A stretch of DNA of 40,700 nucleotides from an uncultured Lewinella sp. (GCA_913057785.1 CAJXPD010000067.1:1-40700); one strand, 5' to 3'; counted from the stretch's first letter, positions 16,597-25,988 are shown. Numbers and translations: made by a program. The notes: generated from the sequence alone by a model not told the origin.

Positions 16597-17019
16597 ATGG
16601 AAAAATACCGTGCACAAACCGGCCTTATGCTTAAGGCCCCTCCCAAAGAGATATGGAGCGCTTTGACAACTCCCTCCGTTGCAAAATTATACTTTCATGG
16701 AGCTGAAATAACCTCAGAATGGAAAATAGGCAGTGAGATTAGGTTCCAGGGAGAGTATAAAGGACATGCTTATGAAGAGAAAGGAATCATTCTACAAGCT
16801 ATTCCGAATAAACTATTGGAATATACACATTGGAGTAGTGTCAGTGGTTTGCCTGATCGACCAGAGAACTATCGAATATGGTCCTTTACACTATTGGAAT
16901 CCAATGGCGGGACTCACTTATCCATCTCTGAAGCTAATATTACTTCAATAAAGCAACGAGACCGTTCTATTGAGTTTTGGAACGAAGTTCTACAAACACT
17001 AAAAGGAATACTGGAATAA
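16597..17019 (+). CDS. SRPBCC (AHSA1-like) domain protein
   Basis: 140 aa, a single START/Bet v1-like domain. Features are the N-terminal strand followed by APPKEIWSALTTPSVAKLYF, then IGSEIRFQGEYKGHAYEEKG, LEYTHWS and the C-terminal helix FWNEVLQTLKGILE. Proteins of this AHSA1-like type bind hydrophobic small molecules in an interior pocket; no catalytic residues can be named. No neighbour gives a clear hint of the ligand. It stands alone between two gaps and may be its own transcript. Confidence 0.82.
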   Translation: MEKYRAQTGLMLKAPPKEIWSALTTPSVAKLYFHGAEITSEWKIGSEIRFQGEYKGHAYEEKGIILQAIPNKLLEYTHWSSVSGLPDRPENYRIWSFTLLESNGGTHLSISEANITSIKQRDRSIEFWNEVLQTLKGILE

Positions 17020-17164
17020 ACGGAGAATTGTGTAAACGGTTTTTATCAATGTCATCTCTAAATCCTCCTCGATTTCGAAATCGATCAGCATTTTTCATAA
17101 TCTGAGAGACTGCTGGCCTTCTCAGCTATAGTTTTGATGCCATCATTCACCAATAAATAATCAA

Positions 17165-18778
17165 ATGGAAAATCTACCCGGCATCGAAATTTATCCCTAT
17201 GTTTTTTTGCATGATTTCTTGAGATACTTCATTGCAGCGAGTACAGCTTACCTATTGTTTTGGGTCCTGTTCAAAAAATATTGGCAGCATCGCATGGTAC
17301 AGCAGAAATGGCCGAAAGCCAGTCGCAAATGGGCGGAATTCAAATACTCTATGAGTACAGTGGTGATCTTCTCTCTAATTGGGTTTATTATTGTTCAACT
17401 AAAGCTAAGGGGCTATACTCAGGTATACGACAATGTTTCAGATTATGGATGGGCGTGGTTTGCGGTAAGCCTGGTAATTATGTTTATCGCTCATGATGCC
17501 TACTACTATTGGGTGCACCGCTGGATGCATCATCCAAAGGTTTTTAAGTATGTACATCTCGTTCACCACAAATCCACTAATCCGTCACCTTGGGCTGCTT
17601 ATTCGTTTCATCCTATTGAGGCCGTATTAGAGGCACTCATTTACGTGATATTTGTTTTTGCCATGCCTGTACATGGCCTAGCCTTAATGATCTTTTTACT
17701 GGCTATGATTATTAGAAATGTGGTTTCGCATCTGGGTATGGAAGTCTTGCCAGGCTGGTTTATTCGCAACAAATGGTTGAACTGGATGACAACCACTACG
17801 CATCACGACCTCCATCATAAGAACTTCAACACCAATTATGGCATATATTTTACTTGGTGGGATCGATGGTTTGGAACAGAAGACAAAGTCTATGTGCAAA
17901 CTTTCGAAGAAGTTACTAGCCGATCTCGTCAGAAAGAGGTAACCTCAACTAGGCAACTGTCGAAAGTCAGTTCTATCACTATTTTCTTTTTCTGCCTCCC
18001 TGTTTTGCATGGCCAGTCTCCCGTGGGCCTATGGCAAACCATAGACGATAAAACAGGGGAGCCCGTAGCTATGATTGAAATACACCAAACCGGGAATAAG
18101 CTAGAAGGAAAAATTGTAGAATTACTCATAGCTGCGGATGAGATCGGGAATCCAGTATGTTCCGCTTGTGAAGGGGCGCGGAAAGGACAATCTGTCATTG
18201 GAATGGATATGATCTGGGGGTTTGATTTGAAGGGGAAACGGGGGAAGATATTGGACCCAGAGGAAGGCGAGATTTACCAGAGTAAGATGTGGCTTTCAGG
18301 AGAAGAGACACTAAAGGTTAGAGGATATGCTGGACCGTTTAATCTATTCTATAGAACCCAAACCTGGCGGAGAGTTGGAGATCGGCTTTCAGGGAATTCC
18401 TTTACGGGTTTATGGAAAACGATTGACGATGGTTCTGGACTGCCAATGGCGCTGATCGAGATTAGGGTAGAAGATGGCGAAGTAAAGGGTCGAGTGAAGG
18501 AGCTGTATCCACTTCCCTGGCAAGGGAGTGATCCCATTTGTGTGAGATGCGCTGATGAAAGGAAAAACCAGAAGGTTATTGGTATGACGATACTTTGGAA
18601 TTTTATAGAAGGGCAAAAACGTTGGAAACAAGGGAAATTGCTTGACCCTGGGAATGGGAAAACCTATGCAGGTTCTCTATGGTTAGAATCCGCAGATCGA
18701 CTCAAAGTCAGAGGTTATCTAGGCCCTTTTTTTCGTACCCAAACCTGGAATAGAGTAAAACAGGTTAGCCAGAAATAG
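17165..18778 (+). CDS. Sterol desaturase/fatty acid hydroxylase fused to two DUF2147 domains
   Basis: 537 aa. Residues 1-245 form an integral-membrane fatty acid hydroxylase-type di-iron domain (PF04116), with histidine clusters H110-x7-H118-x3-HH, H131-x2-HH135 and HHDLHH at 213-218. It would hydroxylate or desaturate a lipid. Residues about 266-283 form an extra hydrophobic segment that reads like a leftover signal peptide (TIFFFCLPVLHGQ). Two copies of DUF2147 follow (about 286-402 and 413-530), each opening with G-L-W-x-T-I-D-D and carrying a C-x2-C pair (332/335 and 459/462). The frame is unbroken and there is no internal start before the second half, so the fusion looks real. The C-terminal pair should lie in the periplasm. 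Confidence 0.85.
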   Translation: MENLPGIEIYPYVFLHDFLRYFIAASTAYLLFWVLFKKYWQHRMVQQKWPKASRKWAEFKYSMSTVVIFSLIGFIIVQLKLRGYTQVYDNVSDYGWAWFAVSLVIMFIAHDAYYYWVHRWMHHPKVFKYVHLVHHKSTNPSPWAAYSFHPIEAVLEALIYVIFVFAMPVHGLALMIFLLAMIIRNVVSHLGMEVLPGWFIRNKWLNWMTTTTHHDLHHKNFNTNYGIYFTWWDRWFGTEDKVYVQTFEEVTSRSRQKEVTSTRQLSKVSSITIFFFCLPVLHGQSPVGLWQTIDDKTGEPVAMIEIHQTGNKLEGKIVELLIAADEIGNPVCSACEGARKGQSVIGMDMIWGFDLKGKRGKILDPEEGEIYQSKMWLSGEETLKVRGYAGPFNLFYRTQTWRRVGDRLSGNSFTGLWKTIDDGSGLPMALIEIRVEDGEVKGRVKELYPLPWQGSDPICVRCADERKNQKVIGMTILWNFIEGQKRWKQGKLLDPGNGKTYAGSLWLESADRLKVRGYLGPFFRTQTWNRVKQVSQK

Positions 18779-18913
18779 GAGAGACGATGTACCATGAAAA
18801 GCATATATCTAACAATGGGATTACCTGTTGTTATACAAGCTCTTCAAAATTATTAGGATTATTCTTGAAATATATTGATTGGTGTACATATCTTGGTCGC
18901 AAAGGAGAAAATA

Positions 18914-21900
18914 ATGGCCAATCCTTCGCCGATCACTCAATACAATGAGACTTTTCTATCGATACTTGACCAACTGAATGCGCAGCAAAGAGCAGCAGTG
19001 GATCAGATAGAGGGACCTGTATTGGTTTTGGCGGGTCCGGGTACAGGGAAGACGCATATCCTTAGTGCGAGAATCGGGAATATCCTTCAATCTACGGATA
19101 CGCAGGCCAACAATATTCTCTGCCTCACCTTTACAGATGCAGGGGTTCAAGCCATGCGCGAACGTCTTATTACCTTTATTGGCCCTGAGGCGCACCGTGT
19201 ACATATTTATACTTTCCACTCTTTTTGCAATACCATTATCCAGGATAACCTTGAACTCTTCGGTCGGCATGATTTGGAGCCTTTGAGTGATCTGGAACGA
19301 GTGGAGATTATTCGACGCTTGATCGATGAATTAGACATCGGTCATCCACTGAAGCGGGGCCGTTCGGATCCTTATTTCTACGAGGGGCATTTATATGACC
19401 TCTTTACGAAAATGAAGTCGGAAGACTGGTCTGTCGGATATATCAATGGAAAGATTCAGGAATACCTAGATAGTTTGCCAGAGCGTGAAGAGTTTATCTA
19501 CAAGGTAAATCGAGGGCCAGTTAGAAAGGGTATGTTGAAGGAGGCTAAGTTGGAGGAGGTGAGAAAAAGAATGACCTTGCTTCGATCAGCCGTGGCCATG
19601 TATCCGAATTATCAATACGCATTGAAGCGGGCGCGGCGCTATGACTTCGATGATATGATCCTTTGGGTGCTGCGTGCTTTTGAGGAAAACGAGGCCCTGC
19701 TAAGAAACTATCAGGAGCAATATTTGTACTTCTTGGTGGATGAGTTCCAGGATACCAATGGCGCACAGAATGAGTTGCTGAACCGATTAAGTAGTTATTG
19801 GGATAACCCAAACATCTTTATCGTAGGGGACGACGACCAATCCATATATGAATTTCAAGGGGCGAGACTAAAAAGTCTACTAGACTTCTATCATCGATAT
19901 GAGTTAGAATTGAGTATTGTGCTGCTGCAACAAAACTACCGTTCTTCACAGCCTATTTTACAGACTGCTCATACACTGATTGGACACAATGAAAGGCGAA
20001 TCATTTACCATCTGCAGTCTTTAGGCATTGAGAAGAAGTTACAAGCCAAGCATCCAACCTACGGAAAGCTTACCCAACTTCCTGCAGTCAATTGCTATGC
20101 TAATCGATTGCAGGAAGAGGCGGGCATTCTGAAGCAGATCGAAGAACTGCACGAGCAAGGCTATCCCCTGAACGAAGTTGCCGTCATTTACGCGAGGCAC
20201 CGTCAAGCGGAACGACTAATTGCCTTGTTGGAAAAGAAGGGAATCCCCTACACCCTTAGACGGAAAATAAACCTACTGGATCAACCCCTGATTCGAAATC
20301 TTCGATTGCTACTTGAATATTTCTGGCTAGAGTCCGAACGACCTAAAGGGGGAGAGCACTTGCTGTTTAAACTATTGCATTTTACCCATTGGGGGTTGTC
20401 TGCTGCTGATCTTGCGCGGTTTAGCATTTTTCTCGCCAGGATAGAATCTGGAAAACGACCTAGCTGGAGAGAAGGAATCAGTCAAAGGAACTTACTAAAG
20501 AAAGCTGGAGTCAAGAATATAAAGGGATTTCAAGCCTGTAGCAATTTCTTGGAAAAGCAGCTACGAGAGCTACATACGGAAGGTCTACCCGTGTTTTTGG
20601 AGCACGTGATTAACCGGAGTGGTATGCTTAAGCAGGTGATGGAGGCACCTGATCGACTATGGTTAGTACAAGTACTCTTCGGCTTTTTTGAGTACGTGCG
20701 CCAGGAAGCAAATCGATATCCACGGCTACATCTCGGGCGCCTCTTGGAAATGCTAAAAGGTATGGATGACAACCGATTGGCTATTCCTCTACAAAAGACC
20801 ATCGAGTCACAAAAGGGAGTCAACTTCCTGACTGCACATAGCGCTAAGGGGCTGGAATTCCAGACGGTATTTGTGATGGATCTGGTAAAGGATTATTGGG
20901 AGCCAAGTACAAGAAGGAGCTCTTATCGCTTTGTCATACCAGACACGCTAAGTTTTTCGGGAGAAGAGGATGCCTTGGAGGCCCGTCGCCGCTTATTTTA
21001 TGTGGCGATTACGCGAGCGAAAGAAAACCTCTTTCTTTCCTATAGTTTGGAGAACCAAGGAAAACCCCTTCAGCGTTCTCGCTTCCTAGATGAAATCAGT
21101 GACTATGTGGAAGTGCCCAATACCGCTAAATCCTTGCCTCAAGCTCAGTTGCTGGAAGCGAATCTCTTGCAGCTAGTAGAGGTTGAGCCCCCCAAGGTCA
21201 ATCGACTTGATCGTGCTACGGTAGATGCACTCTTGGCTGATTATAGTATGAGTGTATCCAGTTTGAATCGATATCTAAAGTGTCCATTAGGGTTCTACTA
21301 TGAAACGGTACTCCGGGTTCCCAGTTTGCAAAGCGAGGCAGCAACTTATGGGACAGCCATGCACAATAGCTTGCAACGGCTTTATGAACGCATGCTGCAG
21401 TCTAAACAGAAACGCTTCCCTGCTGCCAGTACTTTGTTATCTCTTTTTGATTCCGAAATGGAACACTGGAGAGCCTATTTTACTCATAAAGGATACCAAC
21501 GGAGGCTTAAGATGGGACAACGCTATTTGGCCGATTTCTATCAACAGAACGTCAAGAGTTGGAGTAAAAAAGCTAAGGTGGAGCATACCATCAGAAATGT
21601 TGAAATTGAAGGTGTGCCGGTCAATGGTACGATAGATAAACTGGTATTCCAAGAGCAGAATCAAGCTACGATCATCGATTACAAGACGGGGAGTCAGGAC
21701 GCCAGAAAACTCAGTCCTCCGACCAAATCCCAGCCACATGGAGGGAATTATTGGAGGCAATTGATCTTCTATAAATTACTCTATGAGACTTACCCTGGTT
21801 CAACGCACATCATAAAGGAAGGCCAAATTGCCTATCTAGAACCCGATGCAGAAGGTATTTTTCCACGCAAATCTGCGGCCTTTAAAGCAAGGGACGTGGC

Positions 21901-22060
21901 ATTGGTGAAACGGTTAATTGTCGACACCTATGCCAAGATCATGAATCATGATTTTTACGAGGGCTGTGGGAAGCCTGAGTGTCAGTGGTGTAATTTCACC
22001 AAAGACCATGTGGTGGTGGATAGTTTTGCCGATCCAGAAATTGAAGCCTTAGATGATTAG
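18914..22060 (+). CDS. UvrD/Rep-family helicase with C-terminal RecB-like Fe-S nuclease
   Basis: 1048 aa from ATG 18914, chosen because AAAGGAG lies just upstream; the frame is open back to a TTG at 18875. All superfamily 1 motifs are present: Q-motif LNAQQRAAVD, Walker A GPGTGKTH (41-48), DEFQDTNG, GDDDQSIYEFQGA, QNYRSSQPI, TAHSAKGLEFQTV and YVAITRAKENLF. The C-terminal third is a PD-(D/E)xK nuclease with GTAMH, GTIDKLVF and IIDYKTGS. A cysteine in YLKCPLGFYYE plus three in GCGKPECQWC match the four-cysteine iron-staple pattern known from AddB and AdnB nucleases. A role in double-strand-break end processing or other DNA repair is inferred. No AddA/AddB partner is present nearby. Confidence 0.92.
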   Translation: MANPSPITQYNETFLSILDQLNAQQRAAVDQIEGPVLVLAGPGTGKTHILSARIGNILQSTDTQANNILCLTFTDAGVQAMRERLITFIGPEAHRVHIYTFHSFCNTIIQDNLELFGRHDLEPLSDLERVEIIRRLIDELDIGHPLKRGRSDPYFYEGHLYDLFTKMKSEDWSVGYINGKIQEYLDSLPEREEFIYKVNRGPVRKGMLKEAKLEEVRKRMTLLRSAVAMYPNYQYALKRARRYDFDDMILWVLRAFEENEALLRNYQEQYLYFLVDEFQDTNGAQNELLNRLSSYWDNPNIFIVGDDDQSIYEFQGARLKSLLDFYHRYELELSIVLLQQNYRSSQPILQTAHTLIGHNERRIIYHLQSLGIEKKLQAKHPTYGKLTQLPAVNCYANRLQEEAGILKQIEELHEQGYPLNEVAVIYARHRQAERLIALLEKKGIPYTLRRKINLLDQPLIRNLRLLLEYFWLESERPKGGEHLLFKLLHFTHWGLSAADLARFSIFLARIESGKRPSWREGISQRNLLKKAGVKNIKGFQACSNFLEKQLRELHTEGLPVFLEHVINRSGMLKQVMEAPDRLWLVQVLFGFFEYVRQEANRYPRLHLGRLLEMLKGMDDNRLAIPLQKTIESQKGVNFLTAHSAKGLEFQTVFVMDLVKDYWEPSTRRSSYRFVIPDTLSFSGEEDALEARRRLFYVAITRAKENLFLSYSLENQGKPLQRSRFLDEISDYVEVPNTAKSLPQAQLLEANLLQLVEVEPPKVNRLDRATVDALLADYSMSVSSLNRYLKCPLGFYYETVLRVPSLQSEAATYGTAMHNSLQRLYERMLQSKQKRFPAASTLLSLFDSEMEHWRAYFTHKGYQRRLKMGQRYLADFYQQNVKSWSKKAKVEHTIRNVEIEGVPVNGTIDKLVFQEQNQATIIDYKTGSQDARKLSPPTKSQPHGGNYWRQLIFYKLLYETYPGSTHIIKEGQIAYLEPDAEGIFPRKSAAFKARDVALVKRLIVDTYAKIMNHDFYEGCGKPECQWCNFTKDHVVVDSFADPEIEALDD

Positions 22061-22252
22061 GGTGTGAATGTGATTTGGAAAAACATTTTTCACTACAAAA
22101 GCAACCCATTAGTTGCAAATCGAGTAAGACATAGAAGCATCTTAGGACGGTAGAAACTTCGACCACAAATGCCCTTTTGATGATTACCAGACTCCCCAGA
22201 TCTATCTTTAATCGTATAATGGACCCCAATTTGAATTAATACTTCAAAAGCT

Positions 22253-23098
22253 ATGCGTCTCAAAACTCTTATCTGTTCCCTATTTCTCAGTACCCTATTT
22301 CTGGCATGTGTAGAAGTAGACACGCCGATCCCCGCCTTTCAACCTAGTGGTGAACGCAAAGTACTTTTGGAGGAGATTTCAGGTGCAAATTGTGCGCCCT
22401 GTGCTGATGCAGCTCGTGAGATTGCCAATCTTCAAGCCTTATACGGCGAAAATTTGGTCGTGGTAACCATGCATACTTTTCTTCCTACTCCGCAAGCTCG
22501 ACCGGTAGCGGATGCCACTTATGATTTCCGAACCATAGAGGGAACCGCCATCCTAGATTTCATTGGGGTGCCGATCGGAATTCCAACGGGGAGTGTAAAT
22601 CGAGAGCAATTTGAGAATGAGCCGGATTTACTACTTGGGAAAAATCAATGGCCAGGTTTTATCGCAGAAGAAATCAATCGCCCTCCTGAGGTGGGGCTCA
22701 ACATCGAGACTTCCCTAGAATCCATCAATAGGGTGGTGAATATCGATGTGACTATCGTGCCCAACCAAGATCTTGAGGGTGATATTCGCCTCACGGTGGT
22801 GCTAACGGAAGATAATATAAGCGATAAGCAGCTTTCTAGTACTGGAGTGATTGATGATTTCAAGCACAGTCACATCATGCGATCTGTAGTTACTCCCTTC
22901 GATGGGATGAGCCTTGGCAACAGTTTGGTGAGTGGTAAAGCGCTGACAGAATCTTTTCGAGTAAGCATTCCTACGGCAGATAGTGGTGGTCCATGGGATC
23001 TCAATCAACTGAATGTGGTGGCTTATGTAAGCCTAAATGACCTCAGTAAAGGTTTACGCAGAGTGTTGCAAGCTGATGAGAATAAAATAGCCCAGTAA
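22253..23098 (+). CDS. Omp28-related lipoprotein with thioredoxin-like CxxC
   Basis: 281 aa. A lipoprotein signal peptide ends at the lipobox LFLAC with C19 as the lipidated residue. The mature protein starts with a thioredoxin-like section: VLLEEISGANCAPCADAARE with C47-x2-C50, then LVVVTMHTF and a GVPIGIPTG strand, as seen in Omp28/PF11551 proteins of Bacteroidota. The C-terminal 120 residues are beta-rich (INRVVNIDVTIVPNQ, RLTVVLTEDNI, HIMRSVVTP). It is probably an envelope lipoprotein with a possible redox function. It is not obviously linked to the helicase gene before it, which is 192 nt away; that gap has a weak TATCTTTA box at 22203-22210. Confidence 0.82.
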   Translation: MRLKTLICSLFLSTLFLACVEVDTPIPAFQPSGERKVLLEEISGANCAPCADAAREIANLQALYGENLVVVTMHTFLPTPQARPVADATYDFRTIEGTAILDFIGVPIGIPTGSVNREQFENEPDLLLGKNQWPGFIAEEINRPPEVGLNIETSLESINRVVNIDVTIVPNQDLEGDIRLTVVLTEDNISDKQLSSTGVIDDFKHSHIMRSVVTPFDGMSLGNSLVSGKALTESFRVSIPTADSGGPWDLNQLNVVAYVSLNDLSKGLRRVLQADENKIAQ

Positions 23099-23211
23099 GG
23101 ATTAACCACTGATACTTTCCAAAAGGTAAGTAACAAACAAAAAAGTCACCTCTTGTCATTGCTATGCCGAGGGTAGCATATTGCGGTATTATTCATTTTT
23201 AATATCCAATT

Positions 23212-23565
23212 ATGACTACAGCTGAGGTAGCAAAAAACTTAGTAGAACTTTGCCGACAAGGTCAAAACAAAGAAGCTATAGAGACCCTATATGCTGAGCA
23301 AGCCGTGAGTATTGAGCCAGACAGTGCTCCCATAAAACGAGTTGAGGGGAAGGCGGGGATCTTGCAAAAGGGAACCTCTCTTAATGAAATGATCGAGCAA
23401 TGGCATGGCGTGACCGTATCCGACCCGGTAATCGCTGGCAATTTTTTCAGTGTGGCTATGAGCATGGACGTCACCTATAAAGATGGAAATCGGATACATG
23501 CACAGGAGATTTGTGTCTATGAAGTGAATGAGGGTAAGATCGTTTCGGAGCAATTCTATTTTTAA
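23212..23565 (+). CDS. SnoaL-like (NTF2-fold) small protein
   Basis: 117 aa. The pattern fits a single NTF2-like/SnoaL domain: an N-terminal helix (TTAEVAKNLVELCRQGQNKEAIETLY), then YAEQAVSIEP, GKAGILQKG, ISGNFFSVAM-like strands and the C-terminal VYEVNEGKIVSEQFYF. Such domains can be enzymes (isomerases, hydrolases) or binding proteins, so the role is open. Its stop codon overlaps that of the convergent response regulator, the four bases TTAA at 23562-23565 serving both. No clear TAnnTTTG box was found in the 113-nt gap upstream. Confidence 0.8.
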   Translation: MTTAEVAKNLVELCRQGQNKEAIETLYAEQAVSIEPDSAPIKRVEGKAGILQKGTSLNEMIEQWHGVTVSDPVIAGNFFSVAMSMDVTYKDGNRIHAQEICVYEVNEGKIVSEQFYF

Positions 23566-24272
23566 CTATTGGTGCCGGATCCCATTTTTTTCGAAAAGCT
23601 TTCCTTGTAGATTCTACCGATCGGAATTTCTTTGCGACCTATTTCAACATCGCTAGCCGTGTAGGCAGTGATTTTGTCCTTGGCTACGATGTATGACTTA
23701 TGGATTCGGATAAAGGAAGAATCGGGCAGTAGTTTTTGAAAGTTCCCAATTGATACTTTGGTCAAGATTGTTTGATTATTGAGAACAATCTTGACATAGT
23801 CTTTTACTCCTTCTACGTAGAGAATGTCTTGAAATCGGACCCTTACCTTTTTGCGATCCGCTTTTACAAACAAGCCTTCCTCTATTTGACCTTCAATTTT
23901 CTTTTCACTTGATGACTGATTCTCTAGGAATTTTTCAATGGTCTGTACAAACCGCTTGAAGGCAATAGGCTTCACCAAGTAGTCCAAGACGTTTAACTCA
24001 AAACCTTCTACTGCAAATTCCCGAAAGGCTGTGGTAAGCACGATGGAGGGCTTGAATTGCAGGATTTCGATGAGATCTAAACCTGTGATATCTGGCATCT
24101 TTATATCGAGAAATAGTAGATCTGGCTCTGTGGTTTTGATTACAGGTAAAGCTGCCAGAGGAGAGGTAGAGGAACCACAGATCTCAAATTCCTCGAATTT
24201 GCCCAGGTGTTGCTCTATCACTTTGATTGCTAAGGGCTCATCATCCAGAATGTAGCATTTATATTTTCCCAT
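23562..24272 (-). CDS. LytTR family response regulator (second copy)
   Basis: 236 aa. The receiver domain has DDE at 10-12, the phospho-acceptor D56 in FLDIKMPD, and the lysine in DYLVKPI. The LytTR domain starts at about residue 130, with ILYVEGVKDYVKIVL and FIRIHKSYIVAKDKI. It overlaps the end of the upstream kinase gene by 14 bp, so the two are translationally coupled. It is only distantly related to the other LytTR regulator in this window. I did not find a second paired direct repeat near this operon, so its target is not predicted. Confidence 0.95.
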   Translation of the reverse strand: MGKYKCYILDDEPLAIKVIEQHLGKFEEFEICGSSTSPLAALPVIKTTEPDLLFLDIKMPDITGLDLIEILQFKPSIVLTTAFREFAVEGFELNVLDYLVKPIAFKRFVQTIEKFLENQSSSEKKIEGQIEEGLFVKADRKKVRVRFQDILYVEGVKDYVKIVLNNQTILTKVSIGNFQKLLPDSSFIRIHKSYIVAKDKITAYTASDVEIGRKEIPIGRIYKESFSKKMGSGTNS

Positions 24273-25311
24273 TCGTATTCAGTTTGATCTGTAGCCAGAC
24301 TTGATAGTAGTCGCTAGTCTCTGTAATATCCAGTTGATGTTGATCGGGATAGATTAGTCGCAATCTTTCCCTGAGGTTTTGCAGCCCCACTCCCCCATTG
24401 ATTTCTTTATCTTCTCGACTTCGTTTCTTCGTGTTCTTTAAGGAAAAAACAAGCTCCTTGTGATCGGCTCGAAGAGCCAGATCAATAATGAAATTGCCAT
24501 TTGGGCCAGGTCCTCCGTGCTTAAAGCAGTTTTCAGCAAAGGGTAATAGAATCAAAGGGGCCACCATGACGCCATCTGTTCCTTCATCCAATTCCATATT
24601 TACCTTGAGGTGCTCCCCATACCGCAATTTTTCCAGACCTATATAGTTTTCTAATAGTTGGACTTCTTTTTCCAGCGGGACTGCCTCTAAATTGGCTCGA
24701 TAGACTAGGTAGTCCAGAAGATCTGTGAGTTTCAAGATGCTATCCGCCGTATGCTCGGATTTGAGTAAGGCAAGGCTGTAGATGTTGTTCAAGGAGTTGA
24801 AGAGGAAATGTGGATGTAGCTGTCCTTTCAGGAGCTTGATTTCAGCTTCGGCCTTAGCCTTGATTAGTTTTTCATTCAGTGATTGTTTTACGCGATAGTC
24901 ATTGATGATGTAAAAGCACACAGCCAAGGCTACGGTAGCATAGTCCCTAATGACATTTTTGAGGACCTTAGAAGGTGGGATCTGAAATACTTGATGGTGT
25001 TCGAGATATTGAATCAGTGTGAGCCATTTAACCCGTGCATAAAAGAGGAAGATGGCTAGGCCCAGCACAAGCAAAGTAAACACAATCCATCGATTGGCTT
25101 GGAGCAAATGGGGAACTCCAAACTGCACCAAGACATAAGTGGCCAATAATAAGGCGGGAAGGGACAGCAGAACGGATTTTAAAAACTGGAACTCCTGTCC
25201 GGTAGGAATATGCATGAGATTAGCCAAATACTCCGAAACAAGGTATAGCCCCCAAAAGAATAGTTGGAGGCGAAATCCACTAGATAATCGCAATTTTTGT
25301 CCCGTAGTCAC
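24259..25311 (-). CDS. LytS-like sensor histidine kinase (second copy)
   Basis: 350 aa from GTG 25311, the first usual start in the frame. The open frame continues upstream for about 50 codons to a TAG without an ATG, GTG or TTG, so an alternative start cannot be excluded. Three or four hydrophobic segments lie in the first 140 residues (about 17-30, 45-65, 76-91 and 125-137). The catalytic part has KGQLHPHFLFNSLNNIY with H168 as the probable phospho-acceptor, the N-box FAENCFKHGG and the G2-like GGVGLQNLRERL. It forms an operon with the response regulator, overlapping it by 14 bp. Confidence 0.9.
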   Translation of the reverse strand: MTTGQKLRLSSGFRLQLFFWGLYLVSEYLANLMHIPTGQEFQFLKSVLLSLPALLLATYVLVQFGVPHLLQANRWIVFTLLVLGLAIFLFYARVKWLTLIQYLEHHQVFQIPPSKVLKNVIRDYATVALAVCFYIINDYRVKQSLNEKLIKAKAEAEIKLLKGQLHPHFLFNSLNNIYSLALLKSEHTADSILKLTDLLDYLVYRANLEAVPLEKEVQLLENYIGLEKLRYGEHLKVNMELDEGTDGVMVAPLILLPFAENCFKHGGPGPNGNFIIDLALRADHKELVFSLKNTKKRSREDKEINGGVGLQNLRERLRLIYPDQHQLDITETSDYYQVWLQIKLNTNGKI

Positions 25312-25472
25312 AACTTCAAAATACGGGAATTCTGCCCAAAGCCAGTAATATAGTAGAGCAATACAGATTTTCAGATGCCCAACGACTGAAATTATGGTAG
25401 TAGGTTGTTGTGAGACCAGAATTGGTGTTTGGTCTTCTTTGTGATAAGCCGTAGGAACAGGAACCTATATTC

Positions 25473-25497
25473 AATGAGAAATCACCATTTTCTCATT
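25473..25497 (+). repeat. Inverted repeat in the leader of the small exported protein
   Basis: AATGAGAA at 25473-25480 and TTCTCATT at 25490-25497, a 9-nt loop, 12 nt upstream of ATG 25510. It could be an operator or a leader hairpin. The gap from 25312 also contains AGACCA-N11-TGGTCT around 25412-25434. Confidence 0.35.
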
Positions 25498-25509
25498 AAA
25501 CAGACCATT

Positions 25510-25929
25510 ATGAAAAAGCAATCTGTTTTCACCTTTTTCCTGCTCTGCACCTTCTTGGTGCCATTTTCTACTGCTGCAGAAGCGAGTTTTACTGAAGATC
25601 TCGGTGGCGCTTACCTAGTGTTTGCTGACAAAATGGGTGGAGAGGTTACAGCCAAAACGTTACAAACGGCTTGTGTCTTGGAAGTAGCAGGCTGTGCCAA
25701 AGGCTCACAGATCTTTAGTTTTCGACTGAACGTGTACCGGAATGGAAAACGGACTACTTTCCAAGGGGAAAACTCCAATGAATTGAGTTTGGAGATGAGG
25801 GAAAGCCTAGCCAAATTGAAGCCTGGAGACTCCTTTGAATTCAAGCAAATAAAGGCTTATTTACCTAACGGCCGTGATAAAGTTGATGTCTTTGCTAAAC
25901 GCTTTAAACTGGTGCAGCGTATCAGTTAA
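25510..25929 (+). CDS. Small exported protein with GldM C-terminal-like domain
   Basis: 139 aa from ATG 25510, which opens a signal peptide (MKKQSVFTFFLLCTFLVPFS, cut near residue 24); the frame is open further upstream from a GTG at 25429 but that would bury the signal. The mature part has FRLNVYRNGKR, then LSLEMRESLAKLKPGDSFEF and KQIKAYLPNGR, a pattern like the last domain of the gliding/type IX motor protein GldM (an Ig-like domain in which emk-GD-i-F-I-A-PdG is conserved). Two cysteines (TACVLEVAGC) might form a disulfide. No gld genes are nearby, so this is a stand-alone domain of unknown role. The resemblance is by eye only. Confidence 0.65.
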   Translation: MKKQSVFTFFLLCTFLVPFSTAAEASFTEDLGGAYLVFADKMGGEVTAKTLQTACVLEVAGCAKGSQIFSFRLNVYRNGKRTTFQGENSNELSLEMRESLAKLKPGDSFEFKQIKAYLPNGRDKVDVFAKRFKLVQRIS

Positions 25930-25988
25930 GGAGCTCGATCGACATTGAGGAACTTTTGAGCAAATATGTCCGTTCAGTTTATAAGGTC

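Noticed and set aside
25312..25463. N-terminal extension of the second LytS-like kinase
   Set aside because: The frame is open for about 50 codons upstream of GTG 25311 and includes a hydrophobic stretch, but it contains no ATG, GTG or TTG start.
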